Below are positions 7,048 through 9,038 of a stretch of 9,038 bases of DNA, one piece after another (the first letter of the stretch is position 1; every line of letters begins with the position of its first letter). The DNA lies in contig BBFE01000074.1 in the NCBI GenBank assembly GCA_001313085.1, forward strand, positions 1 through 9,038, written 5' to 3'. The notes under the pieces are model-generated. The model was not told the DNA's origin, made no database searches, and was given only the letters and a program-made list of their open reading frames with translations. The position numbers and the translations under genes were made by a program. The stretch comes from Paenibacillus sp. JCM 18996 (GTDB lineage: Bacteria > Bacillota > Bacilli > Paenibacillales > NBRC-103111).

Positions 7048-7330
7048 AATGAGCATTCTCAATTTCTCCAATTCTTTCTGTCACTTTTTTGAATTTACTT
7101 AATTCCACAGTAAGCCATCCTTCGAAGTGTTATATTCGTATCCTTGACAGAAAACAGGCATAAAGAGACTAACATATTCTTTTTTATTCGACGTTGTGTT
7201 TTCGTACTCCTTGTTATCCAGGTAGTGAAACTATGTCAGGTAATGCTTCAAATATTTTGTTGCAGCCCATTAAAGCGGTCCATCCAGGGGCCAAAGGAAA
7301 GTGGTTTGGATTACTTTTAACAGGCTTTCA
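7048..7330 (-). pseudogene. Unidentified decayed coding remnant between tRNA clusters
   Basis: On the minus strand three frames share one protein-like stretch. From about 7320 to 7230 a frame reads PLAPGWTALMGCNKIFEALP then DIVS. From about 7232 to 7120 another reads FHYLDNKEYENTTSNKKEYV then SLFMPVFCQGYEYNTSK. From about 7128 to 7048 a third reads EGWLTVELSKFKKVTERIGE then IENAHS and a stop. Amino-acid usage in these pieces is protein-like, and joins at about 7230 and 7125 need small indels. No start codon or ribosome site is convincing. I recognise no family. It could be a decayed accessory gene or a gene broken by the same kind of read error as its neighbours; chance open stretches are not excluded. 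Confidence 0.35.
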
Positions 7331-7382
7331 CAGAAACATGATATAGTAACACTGGCTGGTAATACTTTCTTTATAAAGGGAC

Positions 7383-7411
7383 TTGCCAAGCGGCTAATTC
7401 TCAGCTATAAT
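7383..7411 (+). promoter_or_regulatory. Promoter of the tRNA-Glu/Lys/Leu operon
   Basis: TTGCCA (7383-7388), a 17-bp spacer and a perfect TATAAT (7406-7411) lie 35 bp before tRNA-Glu. The match to sigma-A consensus and the position make this the likely promoter for the three tRNAs. Confidence 0.8.
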
Positions 7412-7445
7412 AACACTTGTCGTCTTTGAGACGTCGCTGTATCTA

Positions 7446-7520
7446 GGCCCGTTGGTCAAGCGGTTAAGACACCTCCCTTTCACGGAGGTAACAGGGGTTC
7501 GATTCCCCTACGGGTCACCA
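7446..7520 (+). tRNA. tRNA-Glu (TTC)
   Basis: Acceptor GGCCCGT pairs with ACGGGTC (one G-U); anticodon stem CCTCC/GGAGG encloses CTTTCAC, anticodon TTC; T arm GGTTCGATTCC; discriminator A and encoded CCA (7518-7520). Length 75 nt. Confidence 0.97.
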
Positions 7521-7530
7521 ATTTTTTTAT

Positions 7531-7606
7531 GAGCCATTAGCTCAGTCGGTAGAGCACCTGACTTTTAATCAGGGTGTCGAAGGTTCGAGTCCTTCATGGC
7601 TCACCA
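7531..7606 (+). tRNA. tRNA-Lys (TTT)
   Basis: Acceptor GAGCCAT pairs with ATGGCTC; anticodon stem CCTGA/TCAGG encloses CTTTTAA, anticodon TTT; T arm GGTTCGAGTCC; discriminator A and encoded CCA. Length 76 nt, 10 bp after tRNA-Glu. Confidence 0.97.
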
Positions 7607-7640
7607 TTTTCACCTCTGAAGATGGTTCATATTGTAACGT

Positions 7641-7722
7641 GCGGTCATGGTGGAACGGCAGACACGCTATCTTGAGGGGGTAGTGCCCATTGGGCGTGAG
7701 GGTTCAAATCCCTCTGACCGCA
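7641..7722 (+). tRNA. tRNA-Leu (GAG)
   Basis: Acceptor GCGGTCA pairs with TGACCGC; anticodon stem CTATC/GGTAG encloses TTGAGGG, anticodon GAG; a variable arm and T arm GGTTCAAATCC follow. Discriminator A at 7722, with no encoded CCA (TAC follows). Length 82 nt; last gene of the tRNA operon. Confidence 0.95.
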
Positions 7723-7729
7723 TACCTCG

Positions 7730-7775
7730 AAAGTCCTTTCTCAGCTTGGTCAAAGTTGAGTGAGGACTTTTTTTT
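7730..7775 (+). terminator. Terminator of the tRNA-Glu/Lys/Leu operon
   Basis: A near-perfect 18-bp stem (AAAGTCCTTTCTCAGCTT with its complement ending GAGGACTTT; one T-T mismatch, two G-U) closes a GGTCA loop and is followed by a T run to 7775. It begins 7 nt after tRNA-Leu. Confidence 0.9.
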
Positions 7776-7813
7776 GGTTTTATTTTTTTTATAAGTGCCT
7801 CTGTAAGGACTCC

Positions 7814-7830
7814 GGTCACGGTTTGGTCAC
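7814..7830. repeat. Direct repeat GGTCAC x2 downstream of tRNA-Leu
   Basis: GGTCAC occurs at 7814-7819 and 7825-7830, 11 bp apart. Such short repeats can be integrase arm sites, but no integrase gene or duplicated tRNA end is visible, so the meaning is open. Confidence 0.3.
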
Positions 7831-7879
7831 ATTATATAGAAAGATAAACAAATGTAAAGATTATTACATTGTCTACATA

Positions 7880-8037
7880 TTAAAAAAAGAAGCAAGCTGT
7901 TTTCTTCTTAAAGCATGCAGCAAAATGAACTGGTGATAAATAGCCGATCGCACTGTGGATTCGTTTGTGGTTGTAGAAAAAAATTCAATATACCGATAGA
8001 TGGCATTGTAAGCCTGTTGCTTCACTACATCTGCGAG
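7880..8037 (-). mobile_element. Remnant of an IS3-family transposase (OrfB C-terminus)
   Basis: On the minus strand the frame reads VVKQQAYNAIYRYIEFF and, after a run of seven T (plus-strand A 7977-7983) where five are expected, continues YNHKRIHSAIGYLSPVHF to a stop at 7882-7880. This is the characteristic C-terminal end of the IS3-family integrase domain, where EAxxAIxxYIxFYNxxRxHSALxYxSP is typical. The catalytic Glu helix (SFFxTLK) is only hinted at by FFWTLADV upstream, and no other part of the transposase or terminal repeat is visible. It is therefore a short remnant of about 50 codons, not an active element. The frame break may again be a homopolymer length error. Confidence 0.7.
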
Positions 8038-8206
8038 AGTCCAAAAAAAGACAGTAAAGAAAATCGTTGTTTTGAAATGTCGATTACACATCAACAACTT
8101 AACGTCTGTTGCTCCATTCTTATGATCTGTTAACGTACACGATATTATTAAGCTAACTGGCAGTAGAGCAGTGATGATTAGAGCTCGAGAATCACATATA
8201 CGGCAT

Positions 8207-8217
8207 TGTGTTATAAT
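8207..8217 (+). promoter_or_regulatory. Extended -10 element upstream of the YciI-family gene
   Basis: TGTTATAATAG contains TGn directly before a perfect TATAAT (8212-8217). No good -35 box lies 16-18 bp upstream, but extended -10 promoters can do without one. It lies about 110 bp before the yciI-like start. Confidence 0.4.
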
Positions 8218-8327
8218 AGAAATACTTGGTTACAGCGGGGTATTTCGCACTGTTTCAGACACGAAAGGGAACCGAAATTGGCGTACAAAGTATGGCATAA
8301 GCTTTGCAAAAGAAAGGATGAAGAAAA

Positions 8328-8621
8328 ATGCATTTCATGATCAAATATCCGCCAAAGAGAGCTTCATTCGCACAGGACATGACCGAAATGGAAAGAGAAA
8401 TTATGGGCCGGCACATCGCCTATTGGACAGATCTGATGAACAGGGGCCATGTTTTAGTGTTTGGCCCGGTGATGGCTCCGAGTGGCTTCTACGGATTGGG
8501 GATTGTAGAGGTGGAGGGCGAAGAACAGATTCGTGGTTTTCTCCAAGAGGATCCTGCCATCCAAGCAGGGTTAATGGACACAGAATTCTACCCGATGCAG
8601 GCGGTTGTGCCGCAGAAATGA
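8328..8621 (+). CDS. YciI-family (YCII-related domain) protein
   Basis: This is a small cytoplasmic protein of the YCII-related family, a ferredoxin-like alpha/beta fold that is usually dimeric; members have diverse or unknown roles, some as small enzymes. ATG 8328 has AAAGGA (8313-8318) 9 nt upstream. The 97-aa product is full length and unbroken. Family features visible are GRHIAYWTDLMNRGHVLVFG then PVM, where the HxxYW..L...G....GP pattern carries the conserved His; the strand GFYGLGIVEVEG; and the FLQEDPAIQAGL helix with the conserved Asp-Pro. It stands alone, about 600 bp after the tRNA operon terminator and 290 bp after the IS3 remnant, with its own promoter-like element and terminator. 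Nothing around it suggests a pathway. Confidence 0.88.
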   Translation: MHFMIKYPPKRASFAQDMTEMEREIMGRHIAYWTDLMNRGHVLVFGPVMAPSGFYGLGIVEVEGEEQIRGFLQEDPAIQAGLMDTEFYPMQAVVPQK

Positions 8622-8634
8622 GAAAAGGTTATGT

Positions 8635-8666
8635 AGAGGACGTATTCCAAATGGGAGCGTTCTTTT
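8635..8666 (+). terminator. Probable terminator of the YciI-family gene
   Basis: AGAGGACG (8635-8642) pairs with CGTTCTTT (8658-8665) with two G-U pairs, and TTCC/GGGA extends the stem above a small internal loop. T-rich sequence (TTTTGTTTG) follows. It begins 14 nt after the stop. Confidence 0.5.
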
Positions 8667-9000
8667 GTTTGTTCAACTATGGGGTAGCATAAGCTTGAAT
8701 CACCTTCCTTCCAGGATATGGGTAAAAAAGCGTTGAGCTAACGAGGTATTCTCCTTCCATAGCTTGTCTGAATTAACTTTGTTGAAATATAAAAGAACCA
8801 TTACTTGATGTACGAGTTTGTAATGAGATACGTCCTGATTGAGTTATACCAATTCGGGCGATTCAAAAAAGGTCTTACTGTAATAGATTGAACCCGATTC
8901 AGGAGTCGACGCACGTATTTTCACCCCGCTTCTGAGTTCCTAATATTTAAATTATTCACGGAAACGGATTATGCTTGGGTACTTTTTTTTAACGGATAAC
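8667..9000. other. Intergenic DNA with no recognised gene
   Basis: I see no supported coding frame on either strand. The word GAGCTAACG at 8735-8743 resembles AAGCTAACT at 8151-8159, and ACGGAT occurs twice near 8964 and 8993. These hint at dispersed intergenic repeats but are too short to define one. Confidence 0.35.
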
Positions 9001-9007
9001 GATAGTG

Positions 9008-9036
9008 GAGGAGTTGCTTCAGGCAGCTCCTCTTTT
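9008..9036 (+). terminator. Hairpin with T tail at the window end
   Basis: GAGGAGTTGC (9008-9017) pairs with GCAGCTCCTC (9023-9032), ten bp with one G-U, around TTCAG, followed by TTTT. It has the form of an intrinsic terminator, yet no gene is visible just upstream, so it may be part of a dispersed repeat or serve a gene outside the window on the other strand. Confidence 0.55.
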
Positions 9037-9038
9037 GG

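Noticed and set aside
8171..8692. 173-residue plus-strand frame overlapping the YciI gene
   Set aside because: The YciI frame has a proper start, ribosome site and conserved motifs; the longer frame is a shadow with Arg/Gly-rich composition.
1..9038. CRISPR array or defence gene cluster
   Set aside because: No regularly spaced repeats and no cas, restriction or other defence genes beyond the EndoAI-EndoA pair.

Overview
The window looks like the chromosome of a spore-forming low- to mid-GC Firmicute, most likely Paenibacillus or a close relative. The order ydcC-like lipoprotein, alr, ndoAI (EndoAI), ndoA (EndoA/MazF) is that of Bacillus subtilis. It is followed by tex, an antisense cmpA, sprT and two tRNA clusters, and Alr and CmpA read like Paenibacillus proteins. 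GTG/TTG starts, strong Shine-Dalgarno sites and sigma-A promoters fit. The genus call is inference; no database was searched.

Layout. 1-425 is the 3' end of a LolA-like/YdcC sporulation lipoprotein gene. A promoter and a large hairpin precede alr (574-1709). An AT-rich spacer leads to the toxin-antitoxin pair ndoAI-ndoA (1962-2591), which ends at a terminator. Next come a small four-helix DMT-superfamily (ArnE-like) gene (2680-3031) and tex (3087-5314). A hairpin that can work in both directions separates tex from the minus-strand pair cmpA (5525-5363) and a 116-residue hypothetical (5951-5601). sprT (6062-6534) diverges from that pair. The promoter for tRNA-Asn and tRNA-Ser lies in the sprT 3' end. 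About 600 bp of mostly non-coding DNA with a decayed minus-strand coding remnant follows, then a second promoter driving tRNA-Glu, tRNA-Lys and tRNA-Leu. The last 1.3 kb holds an IS3-family transposase remnant, an intact YciI-family gene and intergenic DNA with hairpins.

The dominant oddity is that almost every conserved gene is frameshifted as read. I count twelve small indels in eight genes between about 319 and 6388, many in homopolymers. Undoing them restores proteins of normal length with all catalytic residues; EndoA comes to exactly 116 residues. This points to sequencing or assembly error rather than eight independent gene deaths, so those genes are listed as CDS with the break positions given.

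Functionally the window combines cell-wall and spore biology (alr, YdcC-like lipoprotein, CmpA), an mRNA interferase toxin-antitoxin pair, an RNA-binding transcription accessory factor (Tex), a SprT-like metalloprotein and tRNA genes. I see no convincing new multi-gene system. The more open items are the unidentified remnant between the tRNA clusters, the hypothetical next to cmpA, the alr leader hairpin and the accessory debris downstream of tRNA-Leu.
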